A DNA stretch of 64,000 nt from Pedosphaera parvula Ellin514 (GTDB taxonomy: Bacteria > Verrucomicrobiota > Verrucomicrobiia > Limisphaerales > Pedosphaeraceae): assembly GCF_000172555.1 (NCBI RefSeq), contig NZ_ABOX02000014.1, positions 62,001 to 126,000 on the forward strand, in the 5' to 3' direction. The first letter of the stretch is position 1, and every line of letters starts with the position of its first letter. Positions 16,840 through 27,171 of the stretch are shown one piece after another. A program made the position numbers and the translations under genes. A model generated the notes under the pieces. It was not told the origin of the DNA. It did no database searches and saw nothing but the letters and a program-made list of their open reading frames with translations.

Positions 16840-17430
16840 ATGAACCTGCCAAATAAGCTGACCGTTTCCCGGTTCGTGCTGACCATTGCGTTTTTGGTCT
16901 GCATGTTCTCGCAGGTTCCCTACTATGCGACCCTGGCGCTTTTGTTGTTCAGCCTGGCAAGCCTCACCGATTATTTCGACGGCAAGATTGCGCGGCGGGA
17001 CAAGTTGATCACCAACTTCGGTATTTTGATGGATCCACTGGCCGACAAGATACTGGTCTGCTCGGCATTTATTGCGTTCTTAGGATTGAATTGGATTCAA
17101 TCGTGGATGGTGGTGATTGTGGTTGCCCGTGAACTGGCAATCACGGGGTTGCGATTGTTGGCGGCTTCGAAGAATGTGGTGTTGGCAGCGGAGCGTTACG
17201 GGAAGCATAAGACTATTTCGCAAATTGTGGCGATCATTGCCATATTGGTAGAGCATAGTTACAGGGATTGGGGGCCGGTGGGGCCGACGATTTTTGGTTT
17301 TCACATTGCCGGAAAGCCGTGGGTTGAATGGTTTATGCCGATTTCACTCTGGCTGGCGGTGGTGTTAACGTTTGTTTCGGGATGGTTGTATCTGTGGCGG
17401 AATCGGAGGCTGTACCTCGAGGACATGTAA
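16840..17430 (+). CDS. pgsA: CDP-diacylglycerol--glycerol-3-phosphate 3-phosphatidyltransferase
   Basis: This 196-residue membrane enzyme is of typical length. The CDP-alcohol phosphotransferase motif is complete: DYFDGKIARR, then GILMDPLAD (DG-x2-AR-x8-G-x3-D-x3-D). It starts MNLPNKLTVSRFVLT, as in other PgsA proteins, and has about five hydrophobic helices. It makes phosphatidylglycerophosphate from CDP-diacylglycerol and glycerol-3-phosphate at the inner membrane. The next gene, 37 nt downstream, carries the PgpA phosphatase domain, which performs the following step. Confidence 0.93.
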   Translation: MNLPNKLTVSRFVLTIAFLVCMFSQVPYYATLALLLFSLASLTDYFDGKIARRDKLITNFGILMDPLADKILVCSAFIAFLGLNWIQSWMVVIVVARELAITGLRLLAASKNVVLAAERYGKHKTISQIVAIIAILVEHSYRDWGPVGPTIFGFHIAGKPWVEWFMPISLWLAVVLTFVSGWLYLWRNRRLYLEDM

Positions 17431-17467
17431 AATGTGACCGGGCAATTGGGGTCTGGTCTTTTCGGAA

Positions 17468-18202
17468 ATGGGTGCATACGAGATCATTCTTATTTTAGCA
17501 TTGTTGCTCATACTGTTTGGTGTGAGCCGATGGTCTCGGTTTGGCAAAGGATTCAAGCGAGGCATGGAAGAATTTATCAATGCAACCGGCGAGGTAACAA
17601 AAGAGATGCAGGACGCAATGGGTTCAGAAGATCCATCAAAGAAGGACAGGCGGGACGGGCCCTCAAATGGCGCGGTGGCGAACTTTGTGCTTTGGGTGGC
17701 GCAAGGTTTTGGCAGCGGACGGATTCCCTGGGCACCGGGAACATTTGGTTCGCTGGTGGGGTTAGTATGGTTCGCGGCTTTGCTGGCGGGCGGGAGTTAT
17801 TGGTTGTATTTGATCGGGTGCGCCGTGGGAATCGTGGCCTCGGTGCAACTTTGCGGAGCGGCCGAGAAAATTCTGGATGAAACCGATCCTCCATCGGTGG
17901 TGCTGGATGAGATCATAGCGATCCCGATTTGTTTTCTGGGTTGGGTGAGTTTTATTTATTTCAAAACCGGGTTTTTACCTGAACCGCAGTATTTCTTTTC
18001 GCGGCAAACGTGGCTGATTACGGTAGCGGTTTATGTATTATTTCGCCTGTTCGATATTGCGAAGCCATGGCCCGTAAAGCAGAGCCAATCGTTGCCAGGT
18101 GGCTGGGGAGTAACGATCGACGATGTGCTGGCGGCGGTGTATGTGAACCTGGTGGTTCTAGCTGCGCATGCCTTGTATATTGCCCAGCACCATCGGGGAT
18201 AG
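17468..18202 (+). CDS. pgpA: Phosphatidylglycerophosphatase A with TatA-like N-terminal segment
   Basis: This encodes 244 residues in two parts. Residues 1 to about 50 look like a TatA/TatE subunit: a short helix (EIILILALLLILFGVSR) followed by an amphipathic, basic helix (FGKGFKRGMEEF). Residues about 75-240 are PgpA: GSGRIPWAPGTFGSL, VVLDEIIAIP, RLFDIAKPWPV and GVTIDDVLAAV. PgpA alone is about 165 residues. The enzyme would dephosphorylate phosphatidylglycerophosphate to phosphatidylglycerol, right after the step done by pgsA upstream. The frame is open across the join, so this is a fusion, or possibly two functions expressed as one chain. A role in twin-arginine export is not shown. Confidence 0.87.
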   Translation: MGAYEIILILALLLILFGVSRWSRFGKGFKRGMEEFINATGEVTKEMQDAMGSEDPSKKDRRDGPSNGAVANFVLWVAQGFGSGRIPWAPGTFGSLVGLVWFAALLAGGSYWLYLIGCAVGIVASVQLCGAAEKILDETDPPSVVLDEIIAIPICFLGWVSFIYFKTGFLPEPQYFFSRQTWLITVAVYVLFRLFDIAKPWPVKQSQSLPGGWGVTIDDVLAAVYVNLVVLAAHALYIAQHHRG

Positions 18203-18227
18203 GCCGACCAAAGCCAGTCCAAATGAA

Positions 18228-18734
18228 TCAGGGATGACGAGGAGCGGGGAGGGGCAGAGTTTCGCCGCCGGGTTGGGGCTTGTAGGACGCGGGTGGGAGT
18301 TTGCTCAGCGGGTCGGATTTGCTACTTTTGTGAGAACTCCTCGTGCCAAGGTAAACAAAGCCGGCAACGCCCAAAACCAAGAGCAAAACAATTGCAACAC
18401 GCCAGTTTACCTTGGAGAGTTGGAGCGTGAGAAAATCCATCACACCCTTGGACTGGTCGGTCAGCGGAGGAGGTTCCCGGAACTTTGTGGTGCCGCCGAG
18501 TTCTCCATCCAGAACCGCCAGCAATTGAGGCACATCCAATTTGAGGAAGTTGGCGTAGGTGCGCACGAAACCGCGGATGTAAACCGGCGCGGAGAAGACA
18601 TTATAATCCCCCTCTTCCAAGGCGCGCACATGGTCGGTGCGGATCTTGGTGACTTCGGCCACCTGATTGATGGTCAGGTTTTTCGTCTCGCGCGTCTGGC
18701 GCAGATGTTCAGCCACAGTTGACATATCGGGCAT
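18228..18734 (-). CDS. RodZ-like membrane-anchored HTH protein
   Basis: This encodes 168 residues. The N-terminal HTH (HLRQTRETKNLTINQVAEVTKI, then RALEEGDYNVFSAPVYIRGFVRTYANFL) is the RodZ-type helix-turn-helix. A single helix follows (VAIVLLLVLGVAGFVYLG), then a short Ser/Pro-rich tail. RodZ proper links MreB to the cell envelope and normally has a larger periplasmic domain, which is missing here. It converges on the pgpA gene. Starts at 18734 or, two codons into a second Met, 18725 are both possible. Confidence 0.8.
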   Translation of the reverse strand: MPDMSTVAEHLRQTRETKNLTINQVAEVTKIRTDHVRALEEGDYNVFSAPVYIRGFVRTYANFLKLDVPQLLAVLDGELGGTTKFREPPPLTDQSKGVMDFLTLQLSKVNWRVAIVLLLVLGVAGFVYLGTRSSHKSSKSDPLSKLPPASYKPQPGGETLPLPAPRHP

Positions 18735-19469
18735 TATTAGCGTTTTTGGTGGGGTCTATGCAATCATTGAATGCTGGAGGCAAGCTTGTTGACCGACCCG
18801 CCGTTGGGGCATTTCAACCGAGAAAAGGAACGCCAACATCCAAAATTTTAAAAGCCTTGCTGATTCCATGCTCGAAAAACCAGCATTTTATGTGCCGAAG
18901 TTTTGAGAAAACCTTAAAATTGCTGAACGAGAACTCCTTTTTGATATTTTTTGACCAGTGTTTTACTACAAACCTGGGGGAGAATGGAGATTTCGTTGTT
19001 ACTTCATCATTAGCCGGTTTGAAGTCGGCGCTCCGGCGTCTCTTTGTTTGCCAACCTGAATACGCGACATCAACCTTCATAAGTTTTCATTCTGGTTAGT
19101 CGAGGTCTCCAGACAGGCATTCATTTGTGATTGTTATGATGCGGCGGGATGGTTTCCAGGATTTGTCGGAGCAACACCTACAAGAGAATCGGAACGCTTC
19201 CGATTTCGCATTTTTACCAGTAAGCCAAGTTGGGAGCATGGCTAAGGTAATCAGCACGTTGTTAAGCATTTTGCTACTGGTCTTTGCAGACCAGATGGCA
19301 CTGTATTTAAAGCGTTCAGGCAGGCTGTCTACTGAAGGGAAAACGCCGTCCGAACTGAAGGACGCGAGCAAACATGATGTTCGCATGGCTGCCAACCAAC
19401 ACCGCGTGTACTCGATGCAAGACGGTGGCAATTAAGCAAAGAACCAAAAACATTTAAAAAAAGCCAAGA
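18735..19469. other. 735-bp stretch without a convincing gene
   Basis: Several short frames exist on both strands, such as one ending at 19435 with a possible signal-like hydrophobic run (ISTLLSILLLVFADQM). None has a recognisable domain, a good ribosome-binding site or a family match that I know. The stretch presumably holds the promoters of the RodZ-like gene (leftward) and ftsH (rightward). Confidence 0.4.
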
Positions 19470-21173
19470 ATGAAGCAGTCGAAGAATTTACGACTTATCC
19501 TGACAATCACAATCCTGGTCATTGGCCTGGCTGGATTAATTGGATATTATTTACGTCTCCCCTCCAACGAGATTACACGCGTGCAACTCAAGGATTTGAT
19601 TGAGAACAAGCAAATCGTCGAAGCCACAGTGGTTCCCACACCTTATACGGGTATTTATGCGTTGGAAGGGACCTACAAGGCCGGCGACGTCGTGAAGCCA
19701 TTCGGCATTACGACCCATTTGGAAGAGGCGCAGGCGAAGGAATTGTTTGCGCAGAAGTCCACGAAGGTTGAAGTGCCCGGCATGGGTTTCAAGGGGCAGC
19801 TTTTGAACATTGCATTGCCGGTGGGGTTGACCGCTCTGTTGCTGGGCTTTGTGGCTTATCAGACCAAAGGGGCCGGTCGGGGCAAGAACAGTCGCGTGAA
19901 GCAGCGTCCAACAGTTCGCCTGGCAGATGTGGCGGGTGTGGAAGAGGCCAAGGCGGAAGTTCAGGAAGTGGTGGATTTTCTCCGGGACCCACAAAAGTAT
20001 AGCAAAATGGGCAGCAAGTTGCCGAAGGGCGTGTTGTTGATTGGTCCTCCGGGGACTGGCAAAACGATGCTGGCCAAGGCGATTGCGGGTGAGGCGAATG
20101 CGAATTTCTTCAGCGTGCATGGTAGCGATTTTACAGAAGTGTACGTGGGCGTGGGCGCCAAGCGGGTGCGCCAGTTGTTCAAGCAGGCCGCGAAGCAACA
20201 GCCTTCCATCATCTTTATCGACGAAATCGATTGCGTGGGTAAGAACCGGAAGTTTGATACCAACGGGGAACAGCAACAGACCATCAATGCGTTACTGGCG
20301 GCGATGGACGGATTTGAAGGGAATGAAGGTGTGGTGGTGATCGCGGCGACGAATCGTCCGGAAGATTTGGATGATGCGCTGATGCGCCCGGGACGTTTTG
20401 ATCGGAAGGTGATGGTGCCCTATCCTGATGTGAAGGGACGCCGTGCGATCTTGCAGACGCATGTGCGGAACAAGCCGATTGAAGATGAGCAGGCATTGGA
20501 AGCATTGGCGCAGACGACGCATGGGATGTCAGGAGCAGATCTGGCGCACGTGTTGAACGAGGCTTCGATTCTATGCGCGCAGAACAATCGTCCGAAAATC
20601 ACGAGCACCGAGCTAGAAGCAGCGCGCGACAAAGTGCAGTTTGGCAAAGAGCGGACCTCGATGGTGTTGAATCCGACCGAGCGCGCGATGATTGCGTATC
20701 ACGAAGCCGGGCACACGATCATCAATTTGCGCTGCAAGTTGCTGCCCACATTGTATAAGGTCAGCATCATTCCGCGTGGCAACGCCTTGGGGGTCACCAC
20801 GATGTTGCCAACAGAGGACCAGAACTTGTACAGCAAAGACATGCTATTGCAGCAGTTGGTCGTGCTGATGGGCGGACGGGCGGCGGAGAAGACCTTTTAC
20901 GGAGCAACCACGAACGGCGCCACAGGGGATTTGGACATGGCACGGAAGACGGCACGCCAGATGATCCACGACTGGGGAATGGGCGAGAAGTTGTATTATC
21001 AGCCTGACCAGAAGGATGCAGAAGTAGAGATCAACCGTCTGCTTGAGAATGCGGATCGCACGGCTTTGGAGATTATCCAGGAGCAGAAGAACGATACTGA
21101 GAAACTCGCCAAGGCGCTGCTCGAACGGGAAACATTAACTCGTGAAGAGGTGCTTGCGCTATTGCAAGCCTAA
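19470..21173 (+). CDS. ftsH: ATP-dependent zinc metalloprotease FtsH
   Basis: This encodes 567 residues. The N-terminus has a helix, a periplasmic segment of about 90 residues and a second helix. The AAA+ ATPase follows with Walker A GPPGTGKT starting at residue 192, Walker B FIDEID and the second region of homology with PGRFDRKV. The zinc protease motif is HEAGH at 411-415. It is somewhat shorter than E. coli FtsH (644) and lacks the long C-terminal tail. The enzyme degrades membrane and cytoplasmic substrates. HflK/HflC-type regulators are encoded 10 kb upstream, not beside it. It is followed by a hairpin at 21184. Confidence 0.95.
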   Translation: MKQSKNLRLILTITILVIGLAGLIGYYLRLPSNEITRVQLKDLIENKQIVEATVVPTPYTGIYALEGTYKAGDVVKPFGITTHLEEAQAKELFAQKSTKVEVPGMGFKGQLLNIALPVGLTALLLGFVAYQTKGAGRGKNSRVKQRPTVRLADVAGVEEAKAEVQEVVDFLRDPQKYSKMGSKLPKGVLLIGPPGTGKTMLAKAIAGEANANFFSVHGSDFTEVYVGVGAKRVRQLFKQAAKQQPSIIFIDEIDCVGKNRKFDTNGEQQQTINALLAAMDGFEGNEGVVVIAATNRPEDLDDALMRPGRFDRKVMVPYPDVKGRRAILQTHVRNKPIEDEQALEALAQTTHGMSGADLAHVLNEASILCAQNNRPKITSTELEAARDKVQFGKERTSMVLNPTERAMIAYHEAGHTIINLRCKLLPTLYKVSIIPRGNALGVTTMLPTEDQNLYSKDMLLQQLVVLMGGRAAEKTFYGATTNGATGDLDMARKTARQMIHDWGMGEKLYYQPDQKDAEVEINRLLENADRTALEIIQEQKNDTEKLAKALLERETLTREEVLALLQA

Positions 21174-21183
21174 CCCCCATCAC

Positions 21184-21204
21184 GGCGGAGATGCCATCTC
21201 CGCC
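21184..21204. terminator. Hairpin between converging ftsH and DUF1328 genes
   Basis: GGCGGAGAT (21184-21192) pairs with ATCTCCGCC (21196-21204) around a three-base loop. There is no strong T-tract, so terminator activity is likely but not certain. It is in the 56-bp gap between two converging genes. Confidence 0.5.
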
Positions 21205-21229
21205 ATGTTCACTGAGAACAACCCACAGC

Positions 21230-21400
21230 TTACAAGCCTCTTCCGGCAAAGATGCCGATCAAGAAGAGGACAACGCAAATCGCGATGAAAATAAAGAATA
21301 GTGTCTTCGCGATACTGGCGGCTGCACCCGCAATGCCACCGAACCCGAATAGTGCGGCGATGATTGCGATTACCAGAAATATGGCTGCCCATCTTAACAT
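21230..21400 (-). CDS. DUF1328 (YtjA-type) small membrane protein
   Basis: This encodes 56 residues, the normal size for the family. It begins [25 protein letters not shown], the conserved YtjA start, followed by a second helix ending [12 protein letters not shown] good Shine-Dalgarno site (AGGAG) sits 8 nt before this ATG, which decides the start over longer upstream options. The family consists of two-helix membrane peptides of unknown function, often linked to envelope stress. It converges on ftsH. Confidence 0.9.
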   Translation of the reverse strand: MLRWAAIFLVIAIIAALFGFGGIAGAAASIAKTLFFIFIAICVVLFLIGIFAGRGL

Positions 21401-21575
21401 ATGTTTGTCTCCTAATTGAAGTTGTTCGTCATTGGCGACTGGCAACTTCTGATTATCGTTCCCATGAAAGAATAATTCAGGAAGAGGCTGATTGCGCTGG
21501 GGTGTTATGCCATGGGGTGGGAACCTCAAGGATGAAAACGTTCAACGAGAGTGGAGGATGGAGGATGGCGCGGGG

Positions 21576-22622
21576 TTAGAAGCGGCCGCTGATGAAGATG
21601 GAGCCGTAGCTGTCGCGCTCGGTTTGAAGGACGAATTCGCGTGTGCGGTAAACGTAGGTGAAGCCGAGTTCCACGGGGTTGAGCTGGAGCACGATGCCGG
21701 TGGATAATTCGGTGATATAATTCTTTTTCTCCACGTGAGGACTGGCCTGCCAGAGGTTGCCATCCAAAAAGGCAGTGTATGCAACCCCTTTGCTTTGGGC
21801 ACTGCCGAAGATGTAAACCCCGTAATTTTCGCCCTCTTCAGCACCCGGGGAAATACCGCCCTCGGGAAGGGTTATGGAATCAATGGTGTGCGGTCCGAAA
21901 TCATCCGGCAAATGCCAGCCTGCGCGGACGGTGCCGTTGATGCGGGCGGAGGTTTCGACGTTGCCAAGGTTGAAGCCGACGCGGGGGATGAAATCGATAC
22001 CCCAGGGGCGGGTGGCGACGGCTGGCCAGCGCCAGGAGCGTTCGAACTTCAGGTCGAGCCCGGGTTCATTGTGAAGCTGGTGGTTCCAACCTTTCGGAGT
22101 GGCGAAGCCGCGCAGTTCGTGGACCCAGGTTTGTGCCTCATTGGCGAGAGACCAGGGGCCGATAACGCCGAGGTCCAATTCAAGATGTTCCAGAACAGCC
22201 ACCTGGTCACTGAAGGCGGAGCCGCGACGTTGGAGGGCCAAGCCTGTGTAAAGCCAGCCAGCATAGGGACGGTCATTGGGGATGAACTGCCGTTGCTGGA
22301 TATCCGCGGGTGTGTAGATATTTTGGCCGACGGTGTAGCCGAATTTATTGGTGCCCAGTTCAAAGCCCAGAGTGGGAACCCATTTGCTGAATCGATCCAG
22401 GAGCTCGGGCATGACGCCATCGCGTTGGAGGTAGGAAAGCTTGATGCCCTGGGTGTAATGGCGGTCAGTTTTGACAACGAGATCGTTTTCCTCGATGGCG
22501 CTGAAAACGGGGCCTTGATTGTAACTTTGAGCGAAGGAAAGCAGAGGTACGGAGAGGATTCCCCATACTGCAGCCCGGCGAAAAAGTCGTTTACAAACGT
22601 TCACGCGGGCAGAAATTTGCAC
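21576..22622 (-). CDS. LpxR-family outer-membrane lipid A deacylase
   Basis: This encodes 348 residues with a signal peptide ending near LSFAQS. LpxR (DUF2219) landmarks are present: EENDLVVKTDRHYTQGIKLSY, then QNIYTPADI and NDRPYAGWLYTGLAL. The C-terminus ends with an aromatic outer-membrane strand pattern. In Salmonella and Helicobacter, LpxR removes a 3'-acyloxyacyl group from lipid A; whether it acts on lipid A here is inference. The start codon appears to be GTG with a poor ribosome-binding site; an alternative GTG lies seven codons in. It stands alone. Confidence 0.85.
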   Translation of the reverse strand: MQISARVNVCKRLFRRAAVWGILSVPLLSFAQSYNQGPVFSAIEENDLVVKTDRHYTQGIKLSYLQRDGVMPELLDRFSKWVPTLGFELGTNKFGYTVGQNIYTPADIQQRQFIPNDRPYAGWLYTGLALQRRGSAFSDQVAVLEHLELDLGVIGPWSLANEAQTWVHELRGFATPKGWNHQLHNEPGLDLKFERSWRWPAVATRPWGIDFIPRVGFNLGNVETSARINGTVRAGWHLPDDFGPHTIDSITLPEGGISPGAEEGENYGVYIFGSAQSKGVAYTAFLDGNLWQASPHVEKKNYITELSTGIVLQLNPVELGFTYVYRTREFVLQTERDSYGSIFISGRF

Positions 22623-22819
22623 GAAGAGGAAATTAACGCGAGAAAATTGTAAGCTGTTGGAGGTCCAATCACATGCCAGCGGAAGCTGGAAACATGTGCT
22701 TTCCTACTCATTTCATCATTTGTTGGACGAACAAGTGCGCAAATGGCGTCCTTCACGCATTACGTTCGAGATTGAAAATAATCTGTTACCTTTTCGGGTG
22801 GGCGTCCATGTATAGGTAG

Positions 22820-24178
22820 ATGATGAGTGATGACGTGGCGCTGGTGCAGGAATATGCCGCCAAACGATCCGAGCTTGCCTTTGAGCAACTCGTATCGCGG
22901 CATATCAACCTGGTTTATTCCGTGGCACTGCGTCAGGTCCACGACACCCACCTGGCGGAGGAAGTTACGCAGGCTGTCTTCATCATTCTGGCGCGCAAAG
23001 CGACCGCGCTTGGTTCGAAAACAATTCTCTCCGGCTGGCTTTACCGCACAACCCGCTATGCTGCCGCCGATGCAATGAAAACTCAGCGACGCCGGCAACA
23101 ACGCGAACAGGAGGCGCACATGCAATCGCTTTTGAATGAACCTGAAGCTGATGATGCGTGGAAACAAATCGCCCCGCTGCTGGATATGGCAATGGATGCG
23201 CTGAATGAGCGGGATCGCAATGCGATCGTGCTTCGATTCTTCGACGGCAAAAGCTTGCAGGAAGTCGGAACCGTTCTTGGCGCGAGCGAAGACGCAGCCA
23301 AAATGCGGGTGAATCGCGCGCTGGACAAGCTGCGGAATTTTTTCGTTAAACGTGGGGTTGCCCTTTCAGCGGTGGCCATCGGCGGAGCCTTGGTTGCGAA
23401 CTCGGTGCAAGCTGCTCCGATGGGCCTAGCGGTGCCGGTCGTGGCGACTGCGGCGAAAGGAGCGTTTGTCAGTGGTTCAACTCTAACCATCATCAACGGA
23501 GTCCTGAAGATTATGGCATGGACAAAAGCAAAAATGGCAATTGTCATCGGCGTAGCGGCGGTGCTTACCGTCGGTACAACCACGGTGATAGTAACTGAAT
23601 TGGCCAAACCCGGCATCGTGAAGGGTTTTGAAGGCCTACCTATAACAGTTCTGACCGAGTTTGATTGGCAAAAGCTCGCTGACAAAGGCCTGTTGCTCGG
23701 TGGGGAGATGGTGAAGTTGGATGGTCGAACAGTTTTAAAAATCAATGAGACCAATAAAACTCCCGTTCAATGGATCATTTTCAATATTGTGAAGCCACCG
23801 ATTACAGCAATGAATTATGCTGTCACCGGTGAAATCAAATATGAAAATGTTGAAAGTGACAGTCTGCTGGCAACGTGGAATTATTTCCCACCGCAGTCGC
23901 CCGGCTTGCCGGAGGCACAATTCTACTCTTACACCAGTGACATCAATCCCGGACCGGCCGCAAAAATTCGTGGAAATTCAGACTGGCGTGTTTTTTCCCT
24001 GCCATTCGACCGCACCGGCAAAACTTATCCGAGCAGCTTTTCGCCGCCATTCGATCCCGCCGCCACAGTTCATCCGCCCACACGCCTCGAAGTAAGCGTT
24101 TTTCTGCCTGGCGGTGGCTTGCTTTATTTGCGAAATGTAAAACTGGTACAATGGAAGTCCCAGGTTTCTCCAAAATGA
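22820..24178 (+). CDS. ECF RNA polymerase sigma factor fused to a membrane helix and extracytoplasmic domain
   Basis: This encodes 452 residues. Region 2 includes [18 protein letters not shown] and [15 protein letters not shown] with a W-Y-RTTRYAA tail. Region 4 includes [27 protein letters not shown] and [16 protein letters not shown]. After residue ~185 come one or two hydrophobic helices ([20 protein letters not shown]) and an extracytoplasmic domain of about 200 residues of unknown fold. Such fusions put a sensor directly on the sigma factor, replacing a separate anti-sigma protein. The stop codon overlaps the start of the next gene (ATGA), a prepilin. The pair is therefore probably co-translated. 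Confidence 0.85.
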   Translation: MMSDDVALVQEYAAKRSELAFEQLVSRHINLVYSVALRQVHDTHLAEEVTQAVFIILARKATALGSKTILSGWLYRTTRYAAADAMKTQRRRQQREQEAHMQSLLNEPEADDAWKQIAPLLDMAMDALNERDRNAIVLRFFDGKSLQEVGTVLGASEDAAKMRVNRALDKLRNFFVKRGVALSAVAIGGALVANSVQAAPMGLAVPVVATAAKGAFVSGSTLTIINGVLKIMAWTKAKMAIVIGVAAVLTVGTTTVIVTELAKPGIVKGFEGLPITVLTEFDWQKLADKGLLLGGEMVKLDGRTVLKINETNKTPVQWIIFNIVKPPITAMNYAVTGEIKYENVESDSLLATWNYFPPQSPGLPEAQFYSYTSDINPGPAAKIRGNSDWRVFSLPFDRTGKTYPSSFSPPFDPAATVHPPTRLEVSVFLPGGGLLYLRNVKLVQWKSQVSPK

Positions 24179-25002
24179 GGCCTGCCATGTTCTGCCCAAG
24201 GATAACTCCAAAACGCGGTTTCACCTTGATTGAACTGCTGGTGGTGATTGCCATTATTGGCATTCTCGCAGCACTGCTGCTTCCGATTTTGAGCACTGCG
24301 AAGCTGAAGGCGCAACGGACTCATTGTCTGAACAGTGTCAAACAATTGTCCCTGGCGAGTTTCGTGTACGCCAGCGATAACACCCGTCATGCAGGCTACG
24401 AGACTCCCGCGTTTCCGGGAGGAAACTGGATGGGAGTTCTAAATGATTATGCCATGAGCAAGGGATTGTTGGTCTGTCCTTCCGCCCCGCTGCAAAATCC
24501 GCCACCCTCAAGCGGAAATGCACAAGGTTATGCGGACCGCGCCTGGGTGCGATGGACCTCCGATAAAAAAAACATGTTTTACGGCAGCTATGGTTACAAC
24601 GGCTGGCTTTATTCAGACATGAAGTTCTCTGAGCCGGGTGATCCCAAACAGCAACAGATTTTCACCAAGGAGGCAAGCATTCAGAAACCGGCGCTGACTC
24701 CGGTTTTCTTCGACGAGAATTGGGTGGACGTGTGGCCCGAAGAAAGCGACCGGCCTTACATCAATCTTTACGAAGGCCAGCCTTTAGGCGTGTCTCCAAA
24801 CCAGATGGGGCGCTGCACCATTGCCCGGCATGGTGATCGCAGTGCTTCCCGGGCCCCGCGCAACTTTCCTTCCGCGCAAATAATGCCGGGTGCCATCAAC
24901 ATGGGACTGGCTGACGGCCATACCGAATTGGTGAAATTAGAAGATCTTTGGAAATGCTACTGGCATCTCGATTGGCAGCCGCCAGCCGTGCGACCACGCT
25001 GA
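24175..25002 (+). CDS. Type II secretion/type IV pilin-like protein with N-terminal methylation motif
   Basis: This encodes about 275 residues. The class III prepilin signal is clear: [24 protein letters not shown], with cleavage expected after the Gly and N-methylation of the Phe. The rest is a verrucomicrobial/planctomycete-type pseudopilin ectodomain, with a C-terminal [21 protein letters not shown] (ADGH) and a W-containing end. The start at 24175 overlaps the sigma-factor stop as ATGA, which is preferred to an earlier in-frame ATG at 24151 inside that gene. Such proteins are numerous in this phylum; most have unknown function outside the pseudopilus. Confidence 0.87.
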   Translation: MRPAMFCPRITPKRGFTLIELLVVIAIIGILAALLLPILSTAKLKAQRTHCLNSVKQLSLASFVYASDNTRHAGYETPAFPGGNWMGVLNDYAMSKGLLVCPSAPLQNPPPSSGNAQGYADRAWVRWTSDKKNMFYGSYGYNGWLYSDMKFSEPGDPKQQQIFTKEASIQKPALTPVFFDENWVDVWPEESDRPYINLYEGQPLGVSPNQMGRCTIARHGDRSASRAPRNFPSAQIMPGAINMGLADGHTELVKLEDLWKCYWHLDWQPPAVRPR

Positions 25003-25065
25003 TCTGATAACCCCGGAAAGCTGCTGTAAGTAGTTCGGAAATCTTTTGGGATTCAGTCCAGTTGG

Positions 25066-27045
25066 TTACCAAATTGATTTGATGCGCCAGATATCGAGTG
25101 ATTTTACGCGGGCTTGGCCGCCATTGGCAAAGAGACTGACACCCAGGTCGGCTGCTTCGGGATAAATTACTTTCGTCACGCACTCGCGGTGGTTAATGAA
25201 GACTTCCATCACGGATTTATCGAGGAGGATGTGCAATTGGAGTGTCTTCTCGTTGTCGTGGAGTTTGAATGGCAGTTTTGTGCCAGCGACGTCCAATTGA
25301 TTGCCGTCGTAGGCAATTGTCACGGCATTCCGGCCATCATCAGATTGACGCAGTTTCAATCCGGAAGCAGCAGCGGTGCCCGGTTCGATTTCGGCGAGGA
25401 TTTCCAGCGTGTCTCCTTTGAGCTCTGACTGGAATGGTTTTCCGGCCTGCAATGGCATTTCTGTTTTGTGAAATGATTCTCCGCGCAATGTCTGCAACTC
25501 CGGTGCTGGTTCCTGATGGAGTTCTCCCTCCTTGCTGAGCGTTAAAATGTGCGGCACGGTCAGGCATCCGTTCCAGCCGTGCCCTTCTTTAAATCCCTTT
25601 ACCCAGCCCCACATAACGCGGCGGCCCTGCTGATCGAGCAGGCAATTTGGCGCGTAATAGGCATCGCTGAAATCCATTGTCCCATGACGAGTGGCGGTGA
25701 ACTGATGCGTGGTCGCATCGAAGTCTCCGATAAAATATTGGACGGGACCATAAGGTGAAATTGCGAGAACCCAACGGTTGCCGAGTTTAAAGAAGTTTGG
25801 GCATTCGATATTTTTGATGCTGGCATCGGGATGTTTGAAGAGGACGCCGAGGTATTTCCATTGGGTCAGCTCGTCATTCCCGGCTTCGTAGAGGTTCACG
25901 ATGGCTTCGCCGCCCCTGGCTTCATTCAGGTTTCCACCGGCCACGAGATAGTGGTGTCCCTTGTCTTCGAAATAGAACGGATCACGCCAATCGTACACTT
26001 TGGTTTTGCCATGCAGTGTCTCGGTGAGGAGCGGGTTGGCCGGGAGCTTTTGCCAGTCGATCATGTCGTCGTCGCTGAGCGCGGCCCATTGTTCCGGCAG
26101 CGGATGGCCGATGCTGGTGTAAATAATCATCGGCTTGCCCGTTGGCGTGATGAGCGAACAACCGGAGTAAATGTGTTCTTCTCCCTGCATCCGGGAGGGC
26201 CAGAGGGCGATTGGCAATTGTTCCCAATGCACCAAATCGCGACTGCGGGCGTGGCCCCAGTGCATATTTCCCCAATTATCTCCGTAAGGATTGAACTGGT
26301 AAAACATGTGGTAATAACCGTGGTGAAAGAGGGGGCCGTTGGGATCGTTCATCCAATTGGCGGGAGCGTGGAAATGATAAATAGGACGAGTGGGGTCGGC
26401 TTCTGCGCGGGATAGATTCGCCTGCATACTTGCCATGGCCTGTGTGAGGAGTTCCCGCTTCTCGTCCTGCGCTGTTGGTATGGCGGGTTCGTGGTCGCTT
26501 TGAACGATTTGATCGATGTTGATGTGGCCCCAGCCGCCGGAATGTTTGTCCACGATTTGAATCTGTGCATTTCGCCTGTTGAACTCAGCCACGTTCCATG
26601 TGGCCCACGTCAACCGCTCGGTGTCCTGTGGCGTGCGGGATTTTCCTGTGGCGGTGCGCACCACCTTTCCGTCGATCAAAAGATTAATGCACGTTTCGTT
26701 GGGATGATAACCGCCTCCAATCAGAAAGTTGATGTTCGAACGGAGGATTTTGAAATCCGGCGAGGTTAAGGTGCCCTGGCTTTGGTCGCCGCGGAGATAG
26801 GAATTCACCAATCCTTTTCCGAGATAGCCGGTGACGGGCATTTGATTGGGCAAGGTTCCGTGAGCGGGTTCATTGCCGAAGGCTTCGCCGGTCACCTGCC
26901 AATGGCCGTAATCGGGTCCCTCGAAGTCGGCGATCAGGATATCGGGAGCGTCTGCTACGACAGTCTGTTGTGCGGTGAAAGCGAGAAGGCTGAAGGCCAG
27001 CAATAGAGCCAGGTTCGACCATTTGTTGCGATCGGGACGGTGCAT
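25066..27045 (-). CDS. Secreted glycoside hydrolase family 32 (levanase/inulinase/invertase-type)
   Basis: This encodes 659 residues with a signal peptide (NLALLLAFSLLAFTAQQ). An N-terminal beta-sandwich-like domain (about 35-190) precedes the five-bladed catalytic domain. The nucleophile is Asp234 in WMNDPNGP; the RDP motif is in YDWRDPFYF and the acid/base Glu in the ECPNFF motif. A C-terminal beta-sandwich ends with DIWRI. The enzyme hydrolyses beta-fructosyl linkages of sucrose, levan or inulin outside the cell; the exact substrate is not readable. I chose the Met that gives a proper signal peptide; 27102 is an alternative. The gene is downstream of a GH25 gene and separated by a terminator. 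Confidence 0.9.
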   Translation of the reverse strand: MHRPDRNKWSNLALLLAFSLLAFTAQQTVVADAPDILIADFEGPDYGHWQVTGEAFGNEPAHGTLPNQMPVTGYLGKGLVNSYLRGDQSQGTLTSPDFKILRSNINFLIGGGYHPNETCINLLIDGKVVRTATGKSRTPQDTERLTWATWNVAEFNRRNAQIQIVDKHSGGWGHINIDQIVQSDHEPAIPTAQDEKRELLTQAMASMQANLSRAEADPTRPIYHFHAPANWMNDPNGPLFHHGYYHMFYQFNPYGDNWGNMHWGHARSRDLVHWEQLPIALWPSRMQGEEHIYSGCSLITPTGKPMIIYTSIGHPLPEQWAALSDDDMIDWQKLPANPLLTETLHGKTKVYDWRDPFYFEDKGHHYLVAGGNLNEARGGEAIVNLYEAGNDELTQWKYLGVLFKHPDASIKNIECPNFFKLGNRWVLAISPYGPVQYFIGDFDATTHQFTATRHGTMDFSDAYYAPNCLLDQQGRRVMWGWVKGFKEGHGWNGCLTVPHILTLSKEGELHQEPAPELQTLRGESFHKTEMPLQAGKPFQSELKGDTLEILAEIEPGTAAASGLKLRQSDDGRNAVTIAYDGNQLDVAGTKLPFKLHDNEKTLQLHILLDKSVMEVFINHRECVTKVIYPEAADLGVSLFANGGQARVKSLDIWRIKSIW

Positions 27046-27171
27046 TTGTCCGGGAGTGTAATGAGGTTTAGCCCCGCAAAGAAACCTAAAAGCTTGTGGC
27101 ATGTTTGGGCGGGTGGGCGTTGTCGCGTGATTGGCGTCGTGCGAAGTTGGAGGTGCGGATCAAATAAGGAA

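Noticed and set aside
19127-19435. Possible 102-residue plus-strand gene before ftsH
   Set aside because: No ribosome-binding site or family support; mentioned only as part of the intergenic region.
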